A stretch of 10,655 nt of DNA from an uncultured Planctomycetaceae bacterium (GCA_903927685.1 CAIYOB010000556.1:1-10655), one strand, 5' to 3'. Shown: positions 1 to 7,152, numbered from the stretch's first letter. Program-made: numbers and translations. The notes: generated from the letters alone by a model not told the origin.

Positions 1-60
1 GTCTTCACGACCGTCTATGATCGCGCCCGCTACGATCTGTCGCTGGACTACACGGCCAGC
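1..60 (+). repeat. Direct repeat, left copy (3' end of first DUF4058 gene)
   Basis: Bases 1-60 match 822-881 at 58 of 60 positions, with differences only at 39 (g/a) and 52 (a/g). The offset is 821 bp. Similarity stops abruptly after position 60. The left boundary is cut by the window edge, so the true repeat may be much longer. Confidence 0.95.
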
Positions 61-138
61 CTCGAACCGCCGCTGGGCGAAGCAGACTCCGCCTGGCTGC
101 AAGCCAGGACAACGGCTCCTCGGTCTTTCGGCAGTTGA
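1..138 (+). CDS. DUF4058 family protein, C-terminal end only (upstream tandem copy)
   Basis: Reading frame 1 is open from the left edge to a TGA at 136-138 and gives 45 residues. It opens with VFTTVYDRARYDLSLDY, which matches almost residue for residue the end of the complete DUF4058 protein just downstream, so this is the 3' end of a paralogous gene whose start lies outside the window. After the shared part it continues for about 25 residues, including the segment EPPLGEADSAWL, a proline/tryptophan-containing tail of the sort that usually closes DUF4058 proteins. The second copy lacks this tail. The function of DUF4058 is not established. The family is common in planctomycetes and cyanobacteria and often occurs in several copies. 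The stop lies 26 bp before the ATG of the next copy, so the two are probably co-transcribed. Confidence 0.85.
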   Translation, partial: VFTTVYDRARYDLSLDYTASLEPPLGEADSAWLQARTTAPRSFGS

Positions 139-147
139 CCCCGTACG

Positions 148-155
148 AAAGAAGG
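148..155 (+). promoter_or_regulatory. Ribosome binding site that fixes the DUF4058 start
   Basis: AAAGAAGG ends 9 bases before the ATG at 165. It supports this ATG over the in-frame TTG at 135, which would overlap the upstream stop and add ten residues before the conserved MPSPFPGMDP start. Confidence 0.6.
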
Positions 156-164
156 TCTTCGCAG

Positions 165-887
165 ATGCCATCCCCGTTTCCCGGCATGGACCCGTTCCTG
201 GAGGGCGCGGAGTGGGAGGATTTCCACACGCGTTTCAACACGGCGATATCCGAGTCCCTGGCCGCACGTGTCGAACCTCGATACCTCGTCCGGATTGAAC
301 GGCGGATCTACATCGAGCACACCGCGGACGATCGTCCGCCCGTACGCCGGGCGGACGTGGCGGTGTTCCTGGCGAAAGAGACGGCACTGGCCTGGGCGGG
401 CCCCGCCGCCGACTCGGCGCAAGCCGCCGCGCCCGTGGAGTGCACTCTGCCGATGCCCGAGGAGCACCGGGAAACGTACCTGGTGATCCGCCTGCAGGAC
501 ACGCGCGAGGTGGTGACGGTGCTGGAGACACTCTCGCCCGGCAACAAGCGCCCCGGCAGCGACGGTCGCCGCGAGTACTTGAAGAAGCGGGACGAGATTC
601 TCCAAAGCCGGACGCACCTGGTCGAACTGGACCTATTGCGTGGCGGTCAGCGGATGCCCATGGGAACGCCCTTGCCTGACGCGGACTACAGCGCCGTCGT
701 CAGCCGCAGCCAGCGGCGGCCGCGGGCCGAAGCGTACCTGTGGACGGTCCGCGATCCGCTGCCCACGATTCTCCTCCCACTGAACCAGGGCGATCCGGAC
801 GTGCCGCTGGATCTGCAAACGGTCTTCACGACCGTCTATGATCGCGCCCGCTACGATCTATCGCTGGACTACGCGGCCAGCTTTTAG
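165..887 (+). CDS. DUF4058 family protein (second tandem copy, shortened C-terminus)
   Basis: This is a 240-residue protein of unknown function. The N-terminus MPSPFPGMDPFLE is the hallmark of the DUF4058 family and decides the ATG start. Further family landmarks are RRADVAVF (61-68), VVTVLETLSPGNK (116-128), a basic YLKKRDEIL (138-146), HLVELDLLRGG (151-161) and the closing VFTTVYDRARYDLSLDY (220-236). The middle part (D64, E121, then K/R-rich 128-142, then an acidic beta strand) resembles the layout of PD-(D/E)XK-fold proteins such as Uma2; this is my inference and is not proven. No signal peptide or membrane segment is visible, so it is probably cytoplasmic. The protein stops at AASF, whereas the upstream copy runs about 24 residues further, so this copy has lost the tail. 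It is probably co-transcribed with that copy. Confidence 0.9.
   Translation: MPSPFPGMDPFLEGAEWEDFHTRFNTAISESLAARVEPRYLVRIERRIYIEHTADDRPPVRRADVAVFLAKETALAWAGPAADSAQAAAPVECTLPMPEEHRETYLVIRLQDTREVVTVLETLSPGNKRPGSDGRREYLKKRDEILQSRTHLVELDLLRGGQRMPMGTPLPDADYSAVVSRSQRRPRAEAYLWTVRDPLPTILLPLNQGDPDVPLDLQTVFTTVYDRARYDLSLDYAASF
822..881 (+). repeat. Direct repeat, right copy (3' end of second DUF4058 gene)
   Basis: This is the partner of bases 1-60, with 58 of 60 identical and in the same reading frame. Immediately beyond it the second gene stops (TAG at 885-887) while the first continues. The following sequence shows no similarity to the tail coding bases 61-135. Confidence 0.95.
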
Positions 888-900
888 GCCACCAGCCGGT

Positions 901-929
901 TTACCAAGGGCGCCGAGTTCGTGTAAACT
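901..929 (+). promoter_or_regulatory. Candidate promoter for the phosphofructokinase operon
   Basis: A possible -35 TTACCA (901-906) and -10 TAAACT (924-929) are separated by 17 bp; each matches the sigma-70 consensus at 4 of 6 positions. The implied transcript would start near 936, about 70 bases before the ATG. It lies in the 121-bp gap after the DUF4058 gene. Planctomycete promoter consensus is poorly defined, so this is only a candidate. Confidence 0.3.
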
Positions 930-931
930 TG

Positions 932-949
932 ATGGCTTCCCGTCGCCAT
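932..949 (+). repeat. Short inverted repeat in the leader of the phosphofructokinase gene
   Basis: ATGGC (932-936) and GCCAT (945-949) are perfect complements around an 8-base loop, just after the candidate -10. No T-run follows, so it does not look like a terminator. It could be a leader hairpin or an operator, or it could be chance. Confidence 0.3.
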
Positions 950-1008
950 TTGTAGCGAGTTTGGGGCGGGGGGTGTGATTCTGTTCGCGGAGAAGAAAGA
1001 CACGAGCC

Positions 1009-2220
1009 ATGTTCAAGGGAAATGCGATTGTCGGACAGTCGGGTGGGCCGACGTCCGTAATTAACGCCTCGTTGGCGGGGGTGATCGAGGCGGCGGTTCG
1101 CTCGAAGGTGATCGGGCGGATCTTTGGGATGCGGTTTGGAATCGAAGGCGTCTTGAACGACTTCTTGCTGGACCTGGGCAGCGAATTACCCGCCACGGTC
1201 AAGGGCCTGCGGACGACGCCCAGCAGCGCCTTGGGGTCCAGTCGCCTGAAACTGAAGGACGAGCATTTCGAACCCATCCTGCGGCAGCTGAAGCGGTACA
1301 ACATCCGGTACTTCTTCATGATCGGCGGCAATGACACGATGGACACGATCCACCGCGTCGTCGAGTACGCTCGCGAGCACGGCTACGAGATGCACGGCGT
1401 CGGCGTCTGTAAGACAGTCGACAATGACTTGTTCGGCGTCGACCACACGCCGGGCTTTCCCAGCGCCGCCCGCTATGTGGCGCTGAGCGTCCTGCAGGGC
1501 GGCCGGCTGGCCCGCGACATGCAGCGCGTCGACCAGTTCACGATTTTTCAGACCGTCGGACGCAGTGCCGGCTGGCTGCCTGCGGCGGCGGCGTGTGCCA
1601 AGCGGTCTGCCGGGGATGCGCCGCACTTGATCCTGATGCCGGAGCGACCCTTCGATCGGGAAGCGTTCCTGGACGCCGTCGCCGACGCCCAGCAGCGGTA
1701 CGGCTTCGTATCGATCGTGTGCGGCGAGGGGATTACGAACGCGGACGGGACGCCGGTCAGCGCGTCTCAGACCAAGGACGCGTTCCAGAACGTCGAGTTC
1801 GGCGCGATGGGCGGCACCAGTGCGGCGATGATCCTGCACCGGATCATCAGCGATAAGTTCGGCTGGCGGGGCGAGTTCCAGGTGACCGAATCGCTGCAGA
1901 TGTGCGCGGCGGATCGGGCGGTCAAGTTGGATATCGACGAGGCGTATGGCTGCGGGCGGGAAGCTGTGCGGTTGGCGGAACGGGGCATCGCAGGCGTAAT
2001 GGTGACGATCGAGCGGACCAGCAAGCCCGGCGAACCATACGGCAGCCAGTTTGGCACGATTCCGCTGCGCGAGGTGGCAAATGCGGCCCGGCCGATGCCC
2101 GACAAGTTCATTCGCCGGGACGGGATGTTTGTGACCAAGGCGTTCTTGGATTACGCCCAGCCGTTGGTCGGCGAGCTGCCGGCGTACGCCGACTTGACGA
2201 TCAAGCGGGCCAAGCCCTGA
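1009..2220 (+). CDS. pfp: 6-phosphofructokinase, probably pyrophosphate-dependent
   Basis: This 403-residue enzyme phosphorylates fructose 6-phosphate to fructose 1,6-bisphosphate in the cytoplasm. Motifs in order are GQSGGPTSVINAS (9-21) for the phosphoryl-donor loop, IGGNDTMDT (105-113), CKTVDND (134-140) with catalytic base D138, GRSAGW (184-189), LMPERP (209-214) and CGEG (238-241). At the two sites that decide the phosphoryl donor, the E. coli ATP enzyme has glycine (G104, G124). Here they are D109 and K135, the pair typical of pyrophosphate-dependent enzymes, which makes the reaction reversible. The length fits single-chain bacterial enzymes of about 400 residues. The start is supported by the family N-terminus; a GGAGAAG at 989-995 is rather far away (13 bases). 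The gene ends 21 bp before the yhaO-like gene, so it probably heads an operon. The donor is predicted, not measured; other PFK-like donors remain possible. Confidence 0.92.
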   Translation: MFKGNAIVGQSGGPTSVINASLAGVIEAAVRSKVIGRIFGMRFGIEGVLNDFLLDLGSELPATVKGLRTTPSSALGSSRLKLKDEHFEPILRQLKRYNIRYFFMIGGNDTMDTIHRVVEYAREHGYEMHGVGVCKTVDNDLFGVDHTPGFPSAARYVALSVLQGGRLARDMQRVDQFTIFQTVGRSAGWLPAAAACAKRSAGDAPHLILMPERPFDREAFLDAVADAQQRYGFVSIVCGEGITNADGTPVSASQTKDAFQNVEFGAMGGTSAAMILHRIISDKFGWRGEFQVTESLQMCAADRAVKLDIDEAYGCGREAVRLAERGIAGVMVTIERTSKPGEPYGSQFGTIPLREVANAARPMPDKFIRRDGMFVTKAFLDYAQPLVGELPAYADLTIKRAKP

Positions 2221-2241
2221 CGCGGTGTTCGGCTGAGTTCG

Positions 2242-3534
2242 ATGTTCAAATTCCTGCATGCCGCCGACATTCACTTGGACAGTCCCCTGCGGGGCCTGGA
2301 CCGCTATGACGGAGCGCCCGTGGACGAGATCCGCGGCGCGACGCGGCGGGCGCTGGAGAACCTGGTTCGCGTCGCCAGCGAGCAGCAAGTCGCGTTCGTC
2401 GTCATCGCCGGCGATGTCTACGACGGCGATTGGCCGGACTTCAACACGGGCTTGTTCTTCGTCCGCCAGATGAGCAAGCTGCGCGAGGCCGGAATCCCGG
2501 TCGTGCTGGTCAGCGGCAACCACGACGCCGAGAACAAGATGACGCGGGCGCTGGAACTGCCGGACAACGTCCGGCGGCTGGCGACGCGGAAACCCGAATC
2601 GCTGACGGGCCGCGAGATCGGCTTTGGTCTCGAACGTTGTGACGTGGTCTTCCACGGCCAGGGCTTTGCCTCAGCCGTAGTCGACGAGAACGTCGTCGAG
2701 CGGTATCCCTTAGGCCGAGCGGGCGCGTTCAACTTGGGACTCCTGCACACTTCGCTCGAGGCGTCGGGCGGCGAGCACGCCCGGTACGCGCCGTGTGCCG
2801 TGAGCGATCTGGTGTCGCGACAATACGACTACTGGGCGCTGGGGCATATCCACAAGGCCCGCGTGGTGCACGCCGAGCCGCCGATCGTGTTTCCGGGCAA
2901 CATTCAAGGCCGTCACATTCGCGAAACGGGGGCCAAGGGCTGCCAGCTGGTGACGGTCGACGAGCGCGGCCGGCCGACCTTGGAGTTCGTCCCGCTGGAC
3001 GTCTTCCGCTGGCACGAACTGACCGTGGCGGCGGAGGGGGCCAAACGCGCCGATGATGTGCTGGGGCTGATCAGCCAATCGCTGCACCGCCTGGTGCGCG
3101 ACCAGGGCGAATTGCCCTTGGCGGTCCGCGTGATCGTCTCGGGCCGCTGCCCAGCCCATCGCGCGCTGGCCGCAGCGCCCGAAGCGTGGGCGAACCAGGT
3201 CCGGGCCGTGGCGGCGGGGGCCGGCGAAATCTGGGTCGAGAAAGTCAAGTTCCAGACCACCGACGAGGTTGCGGCGGGGTCCGCTGCGAACGACGATGGT
3301 CCGCTGCTGGAGCTGTCCGCCTTGATCGCCGAGATCGGCGGCGACGACCAGCGGTTGCTGGAACTGACGGACGAGCTGGCTTCGTTCAAGAAGAAGCTGC
3401 CGCCGGAGTTGCTGGTCGCCGGGGTGGGCGACGAGCCGCTGCGGGTCGAGGACCCCGAGTTCTGGCGCTCGCTGCTGGCGCAAGTCGAGCCGCTACTGCG
3501 GATGCGGCTGACGGCCGGGGAGGACGGGGCGTGA
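2242..3534 (+). CDS. yhaO: YhaO-like metallophosphoesterase, DNA repair exonuclease (SbcD/Mre11 family)
   Basis: This 430-residue protein opens with FKFLHAADIHLDSP, characteristic of YhaO/SbcD nucleases. The two-metal phosphoesterase motifs are all present: D9 and H11 (ADIH), GD at 57-58 (AGDVYDGD), GNHD (92-95, with N93 and H94), H169 (LLHT) and GHIH (201-204, H202 and H204). In this family the site uses manganese to cut DNA ends as a 3'-5' exonuclease or endonuclease, with access controlled by a partner ATPase. Residues from about 240 onward are the less conserved part that should contact the partner. The next gene overlaps its stop by 4 bp and encodes that partner, so the two are translationally coupled. 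No clear Shine-Dalgarno precedes the ATG, which suggests coupling to the phosphofructokinase gene 21 bp upstream. The catalytic set looks intact. The specific substrate is unknown. Confidence 0.92.
   Translation: MFKFLHAADIHLDSPLRGLDRYDGAPVDEIRGATRRALENLVRVASEQQVAFVVIAGDVYDGDWPDFNTGLFFVRQMSKLREAGIPVVLVSGNHDAENKMTRALELPDNVRRLATRKPESLTGREIGFGLERCDVVFHGQGFASAVVDENVVERYPLGRAGAFNLGLLHTSLEASGGEHARYAPCAVSDLVSRQYDYWALGHIHKARVVHAEPPIVFPGNIQGRHIRETGAKGCQLVTVDERGRPTLEFVPLDVFRWHELTVAAEGAKRADDVLGLISQSLHRLVRDQGELPLAVRVIVSGRCPAHRALAAAPEAWANQVRAVAAGAGEIWVEKVKFQTTDEVAAGSAANDDGPLLELSALIAEIGGDDQRLLELTDELASFKKKLPPELLVAGVGDEPLRVEDPEFWRSLLAQVEPLLRMRLTAGEDGA
3517..3524 (+). promoter_or_regulatory. Ribosome binding site that fixes the GTG start of the YhaN-like gene
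   Basis: GGGGAGGA lies 6 bases before the GTG at 3531, inside the end of the yhaO-like gene. It supports the GTG start over start codons further upstream in the same frame, which would bury over 300 bases in yhaO. Confidence 0.75.
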
Positions 3535-6500
3535 GATTGCTGCGACTGGACCTGCTGGCCTACGGCCCGTTCACCGACCTCGCGCTGCCGCTGGACGAAG
3601 GTGAGTTCGGCTTGCACGTGGTCTTCGGTCCCAACGAAGCGGGCAAGAGTTCGGCGCTGCGGGCCCTGCGCTGCTTGCTGTACGGGATTCCTACGCAGTG
3701 CCCGGACAACTTTGTGCACAGCTATCCCCAACTGCGGATCGGCGCGGTGCTGCAAGACGAGGCGGGCGAGTCACTGCACGTGATCCGGCGAAAGGCCGCC
3801 AAGGACACCTTGCGCGACGGCGACGACACGGCCAGCGTCGATTCCACGCGGCTGGCGCGGCTGCTGGCGGGCGTCGACGAGACACAATTCCGGCTGCGGT
3901 TCGGCATCGATCACCACGAGTTGGTGCGGGGGGGCAACGATCTGGTACACGGCGGCGGCGAGTTGGGCAGCGCCCTGTTCGCCGCCGGAACCGGGCTGTC
4001 CGACCTGGGAGCGGTCCAGGCGAAGCTGGCCGAGGATGCGGACGCGCTGTTCCAAGCACGCGGCTCGCTGCCGCGGATCAACAAGACGCTGGCCGAATTG
4101 GACGACGCCCGCAAACGCCGCAAGGAGTCGCAGTTGCGGCCGGCGGAGTGGACGCAGCAGATGAGCCAGCTGCGCGACTGGCAGCAAGAGAAAGCGGCGA
4201 TCGATGCGCGGCTGATCCAGACCCGAGCCCAGCGTCAGCGTTGGGAACGCGTCCGCCAAGCCCTGCCGTTAGCCGCCAAACGCCAGCGTTTGGCCGCGGA
4301 GCTGGCGGCCCTCGGCGACGCCCCGCACCTGGACTCCGACTTCTCGGATCGGCGAATGCAGACGCAGCACTCGCTGGAGACCGCCGAAAAGACGCTCCGC
4401 GAAGCGGCGACCGCGCTGACCCGCATCGATGCGGACCTGCAGAGCCTGGTTGTCTCCGAAGCCGTGCTGGGTAGCGCTCCGCTGATCCAGCAGCTGAATC
4501 AGGGCCTGGGCGCTTACCAGAAAGCGGCCCGGGATCGGCCGCGGCTGGTCGGCCAGCGGGAGCAGGCGGAGGAGGAGTCCCGCGAGATCTTGCATCAACT
4601 GGGCCGCGACATGGCCCCGGAGCAAGCGTCCGAGTTGCAGATCACCCGGGCCCAGAAAGCCCGCATCGGGGACCTGATCGAACGGCGCCAGCCGCTGGTG
4701 ACCAATCTCCAGGTGTCGGACCGGCGCCTGGCCGATTTGAAGAGCCAGCTGGAAGCCTGCGCCGCCCAGTTGCGAGACCTGCCGCCGGCGCCCAGCGTCG
4801 AAGACCTGCGCCGGGCGATCCAGCGGGCGCAACGCGTGTGCGAAGCCGATGAACGCTGCGTTCCGGCCGAACTGGAACTGACCCGCTTGCAGACGCAGAC
4901 CGACATCGACATCCAACGCTTGGGCTTGTGGTCCGGGTCGCTCGAGACGCTCCCGGTGCTGCCCGTTCCCGCGGCCGAGACGATCGATCGGTTCGAAGCT
5001 CAGCTGGCCGAACGGGACGGCGACCTCCGCAGCCTGGAACGCGAACAAGCCGGCTTGCAGGCCCGCACCTTGGACTTGGACAGCCAGATCGAACGCCTGC
5101 GACTCAGCCAGGACGCGTTGACCGAGGACGATTTGGCGGCGGCCCGCCAGCGGCGCGAAGCGGGCTGGCGGCTGGTCAAGCAGGCTTGGCTGGCCGGCGA
5201 CTCGATCGGTGCGGCGGTGGAGAGCTTCGTCGCCGAATTCCGCCCGGCCGAGGATCTGGCCCAGGCGTATGCCGCCAGCGTCGAACGCGCGGACGCCGTG
5301 GCGGACCGATTGCGGCGGGAATCGGCGCGCGTGGCCGAGAAGGCCCAGTTGATGGCCGAGCGAAGTCAGACGGACGAACGCTTGGCGGCCGTTGCGGGCC
5401 AGGTTGCGAGCCGCCGGCAGCAGCGCGAGCAATGCCTCGGCGAGTGGCGCGACGCTTGGCACGCGGCCGGAATCGAGCCCCTGTCGCCCCGCGAGATGCG
5501 TGCCTGGCTGCAGCGACACGCGGCGTTGGCCGACCGCGCGGCGGAACTCCGCCAGCGCCGCGAGGACCTTGCCCAGCTGACCGCGCGGATCGACCAGCAG
5601 CGCCACGATCTGCGGACGGAACTGGAGAAACTCGGCGCGGCGGTCGCGGCGGAAGAATCGTTGAGCGAGCTGCTCGATCGCGCCCAGCAGATCGCCACGC
5701 GGATCGACGCCGACCGCGAGGAACGCAAACAGGCGGCTCGGCAAAGGGAGCGGTTGGAGCAACAGCAGCCGGCGGCCCAGCAAGATGCGGCCGCGGCGCG
5801 CCAGCAACTGGCCGAGTGGCGCGGCGAATGGGCCGCCGCCGTCACCGCCTTGGGGCTGTTCGCGGACGCCAGCCCCGCCGAGGCGCAAACCGTGATGGCC
5901 GCGCTGGACAGTCTGCGGGAAAAGTACAAAGACGCGACCCGCTTCCGGGAACGGATCGAAGGCATCGACGCCGAGGCGGCGGCCTTCGAGCAGCGTGTGC
6001 GGCAGCTGTGCCGGCACGTGGGACTCGACGCCGAACCACTGTCCGCCGAACAGGCTGTCCTGGAACTGGCCGCGCGGCTCGAAAAGTCGCAGGAGGCCCA
6101 AACGCGGTTCCAGACGCTGTCCCAGCAGCGCCGCCGCGAGGAGCAGCGCCGCCAGGACGCCGCCGTGCAGCTCGATGCGATGCAGGCCGTGCTGGCGAGC
6201 TTGTGCGAGCAGGCCGGCGGCGTGGCGCCCGAGGCTCTCCCGGCCGTCGAGCAGCGGTCCAAGCGGCGCGCCGACAGCGAGCGGGAGTTGCGCGGGATCG
6301 AAGATCACTTGCTGAATCTGGCCGCCGGCGGTTCGCTGGACGACCTGTTGGCCGAAGCGGCGCACGTCGACGCGGCCGACTTGGACGCCCGCCTGGCCCA
6401 GGCGGCCGCCGAGGAAAGCGACCTGGACGGCCAGCGCGAGCAGCGGACCGAACAGATCGTGCGCCAACAGGAAGCTCTGCGCCGGATGGATGGCAGCGAC

Positions 6501-7073
6501 CAGGCGGCCGAAGCTGCGGAGCAGATGCAGAGCCTGCTGGCCCGCGTCCGCAGCGACGCGGACGCGTACATTCGTCTGCGGCTGGCCGCCGTGCTGCTGA
6601 AACGGGCGATCGAGCGGTATCGGGAGAAGAACCAAGGTCCGGTGCTGCAGCGGGCCAGCCGGACGTTCGACGCGCTGACGCTCGGTTCCTTCAGCGGGCT
6701 GCGGGCCGACTATGACGACCGCGGGGATCCCGTCCTGGTCGGCGTGCGTGCGGATGGGCGGACAACGTTGGGCGTTGCGGCAATGAGCGAGGGGACGCGC
6801 GACCAGCTGTATCTGGCGCTGCGGATCGCCAGCCTGGAACATCATCTGGACACCAACCCGCCGCTGCCGTTCATTGTCGATGACATCCTGGTCCAATTCG
6901 ACGACGCCCGGGCCGCGGCCGCCCTGCAGGTACTGGCCGACTTGTCCGACCGGACCCAGGTCATCTTCTTTACGCATCACGAACACCTGCTGGACGTCGC
7001 GCGCCGACAGATCGCCGCGGACAAGCTGGTCGTGCATCGGCTGGTCGATCTTTCTCGACCTCATGTTCACTAG
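3531..7073 (+). CDS. yhaN: YhaN-like AAA/ABC-type ATPase with long coiled coil (Rad50/SbcC-like)
   Basis: This 1180-residue SMC/Rad50-type ATPase is the expected partner of the adjacent nuclease: ATP binding joins its two heads and controls access of DNA to the nuclease site. The N-terminal head begins RLLRLDLLAYGPF, with Walker A GPNEAGKS (33-40) and the YhaN-typical stretch FRLRFGIDHHELVRGG (about 120-135). Residues about 180-1010 are rich in Q, E, R, A and L and form a long coiled coil. The C-terminal head follows, with YREKNQGPVL (from 1030), ABC signature MSEGTRDQ (1085-1092), Walker B LPFIVDD (1112-1118) and the H-loop FFTHHEH (1146-1152). No CxxC zinc hook is seen anywhere in the coil, unlike Rad50 or SbcC; YhaN-type proteins usually lack it. 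The start is GTG, sharing GTGA with the yhaO stop and preceded by a strong ribosome site. It is longer than Bacillus YhaN (about 960 residues), the difference lying in the coil. Confidence 0.92.
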   Translation: MRLLRLDLLAYGPFTDLALPLDEGEFGLHVVFGPNEAGKSSALRALRCLLYGIPTQCPDNFVHSYPQLRIGAVLQDEAGESLHVIRRKAAKDTLRDGDDTASVDSTRLARLLAGVDETQFRLRFGIDHHELVRGGNDLVHGGGELGSALFAAGTGLSDLGAVQAKLAEDADALFQARGSLPRINKTLAELDDARKRRKESQLRPAEWTQQMSQLRDWQQEKAAIDARLIQTRAQRQRWERVRQALPLAAKRQRLAAELAALGDAPHLDSDFSDRRMQTQHSLETAEKTLREAATALTRIDADLQSLVVSEAVLGSAPLIQQLNQGLGAYQKAARDRPRLVGQREQAEEESREILHQLGRDMAPEQASELQITRAQKARIGDLIERRQPLVTNLQVSDRRLADLKSQLEACAAQLRDLPPAPSVEDLRRAIQRAQRVCEADERCVPAELELTRLQTQTDIDIQRLGLWSGSLETLPVLPVPAAETIDRFEAQLAERDGDLRSLEREQAGLQARTLDLDSQIERLRLSQDALTEDDLAAARQRREAGWRLVKQAWLAGDSIGAAVESFVAEFRPAEDLAQAYAASVERADAVADRLRRESARVAEKAQLMAERSQTDERLAAVAGQVASRRQQREQCLGEWRDAWHAAGIEPLSPREMRAWLQRHAALADRAAELRQRREDLAQLTARIDQQRHDLRTELEKLGAAVAAEESLSELLDRAQQIATRIDADREERKQAARQRERLEQQQPAAQQDAAAARQQLAEWRGEWAAAVTALGLFADASPAEAQTVMAALDSLREKYKDATRFRERIEGIDAEAAAFEQRVRQLCRHVGLDAEPLSAEQAVLELAARLEKSQEAQTRFQTLSQQRRREEQRRQDAAVQLDAMQAVLASLCEQAGGVAPEALPAVEQRSKRRADSERELRGIEDHLLNLAAGGSLDDLLAEAAHVDAADLDARLAQAAAEESDLDGQREQRTEQIVRQQEALRRMDGSDQAAEAAEQMQSLLARVRSDADAYIRLRLAAVLLKRAIERYREKNQGPVLQRASRTFDALTLGSFSGLRADYDDRGDPVLVGVRADGRTTLGVAAMSEGTRDQLYLALRIASLEHHLDTNPPLPFIVDDILVQFDDARAAAALQVLADLSDRTQVIFFTHHEHLLDVARRQIAADKLVVHRLVDLSRPHVH

Positions 7074-7095
7074 CGACCGCGCCGCGTTGTATACT
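7066..7095 (+). promoter_or_regulatory. Candidate promoter for the Gfo/Idh/MocA oxidoreductase gene
   Basis: TTCACT (7066-7071) and TATACT (7090-7095) are spaced 18 bp, with 4/6 and 5/6 matches to the sigma-70 boxes. The -35 overlaps the stop of the yhaN-like gene. Transcription would start near 7102 and leave about 50 bases before the ATG. It suggests that the oxidoreductase is a separate transcription unit. Confidence 0.4.
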
Positions 7096-7108
7096 GGCGG
7101 CTGCCAGT
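7093..7108 (+). repeat. Perfect inverted repeat overlapping the -10 of the oxidoreductase promoter
   Basis: ACTGGC (7093-7098) and GCCAGT (7103-7108) are perfect complements with a 4-base loop (GGCT). The left arm shares its first three bases with the TATACT box and the right arm covers the expected transcription start. This is the position of an operator. It could instead form a small hairpin at the 5' end of the messenger. No T-run follows. Confidence 0.4.
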
Positions 7109-7140
7109 CCGGCTTCCCCTTTGTATCCCGCCTATTCTTG

Positions 7141-7146
7141 AAGGAG
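7141..7146 (+). promoter_or_regulatory. Ribosome binding site that fixes the oxidoreductase start
   Basis: AAGGAG lies 6 bases before the ATG at 7153. It selects this ATG over upstream in-frame codons that would run back into the yhaN-like gene and displace the Tat signal from the N-terminus. Confidence 0.8.
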
Positions 7147-7152
7147 CCCGCC

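Noticed and set aside
1186..2655. A 489-codon minus-strand open frame across the phosphofructokinase and yhaO-like genes
   Set aside because: Same cause: it is a shadow of two well-recognised plus-strand genes and spans their junction without any family motif.
3186..3530. Extension of the YhaN-like frame 115 codons upstream
   Set aside because: It lies wholly within yhaO in another phase and reads as low-complexity G/R/A. The GTG at 3531 has a strong ribosome site and the family N-terminus.
4928..6715. A 595-codon plus-strand open frame inside the YhaN-like gene
   Set aside because: It is composed mostly of R, G, A and P, as expected of an out-of-phase reading of GC-rich coding DNA, with no motif.
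7043..7060. Inverted repeat GGTCGA-N6-TCGACC at the end of the YhaN-like gene, as a terminator
   Set aside because: It has a 6-bp stem inside the coding sequence and no T-run follows, so it is not supported as an intrinsic terminator.
2242..7073. The YhaO-YhaN pair as a dedicated anti-phage defence system
   Set aside because: The pair matches housekeeping SbcCD-like repair proteins and its neighbours are core metabolic genes. No other defence gene, toxin or mobile element is present in the window.
6874..7152. Extension of the oxidoreductase frame 93 codons upstream into the YhaN-like gene
   Set aside because: The Tat signal needs to be at the N-terminus and the ATG at 7153 has an AAGGAG at the right distance.
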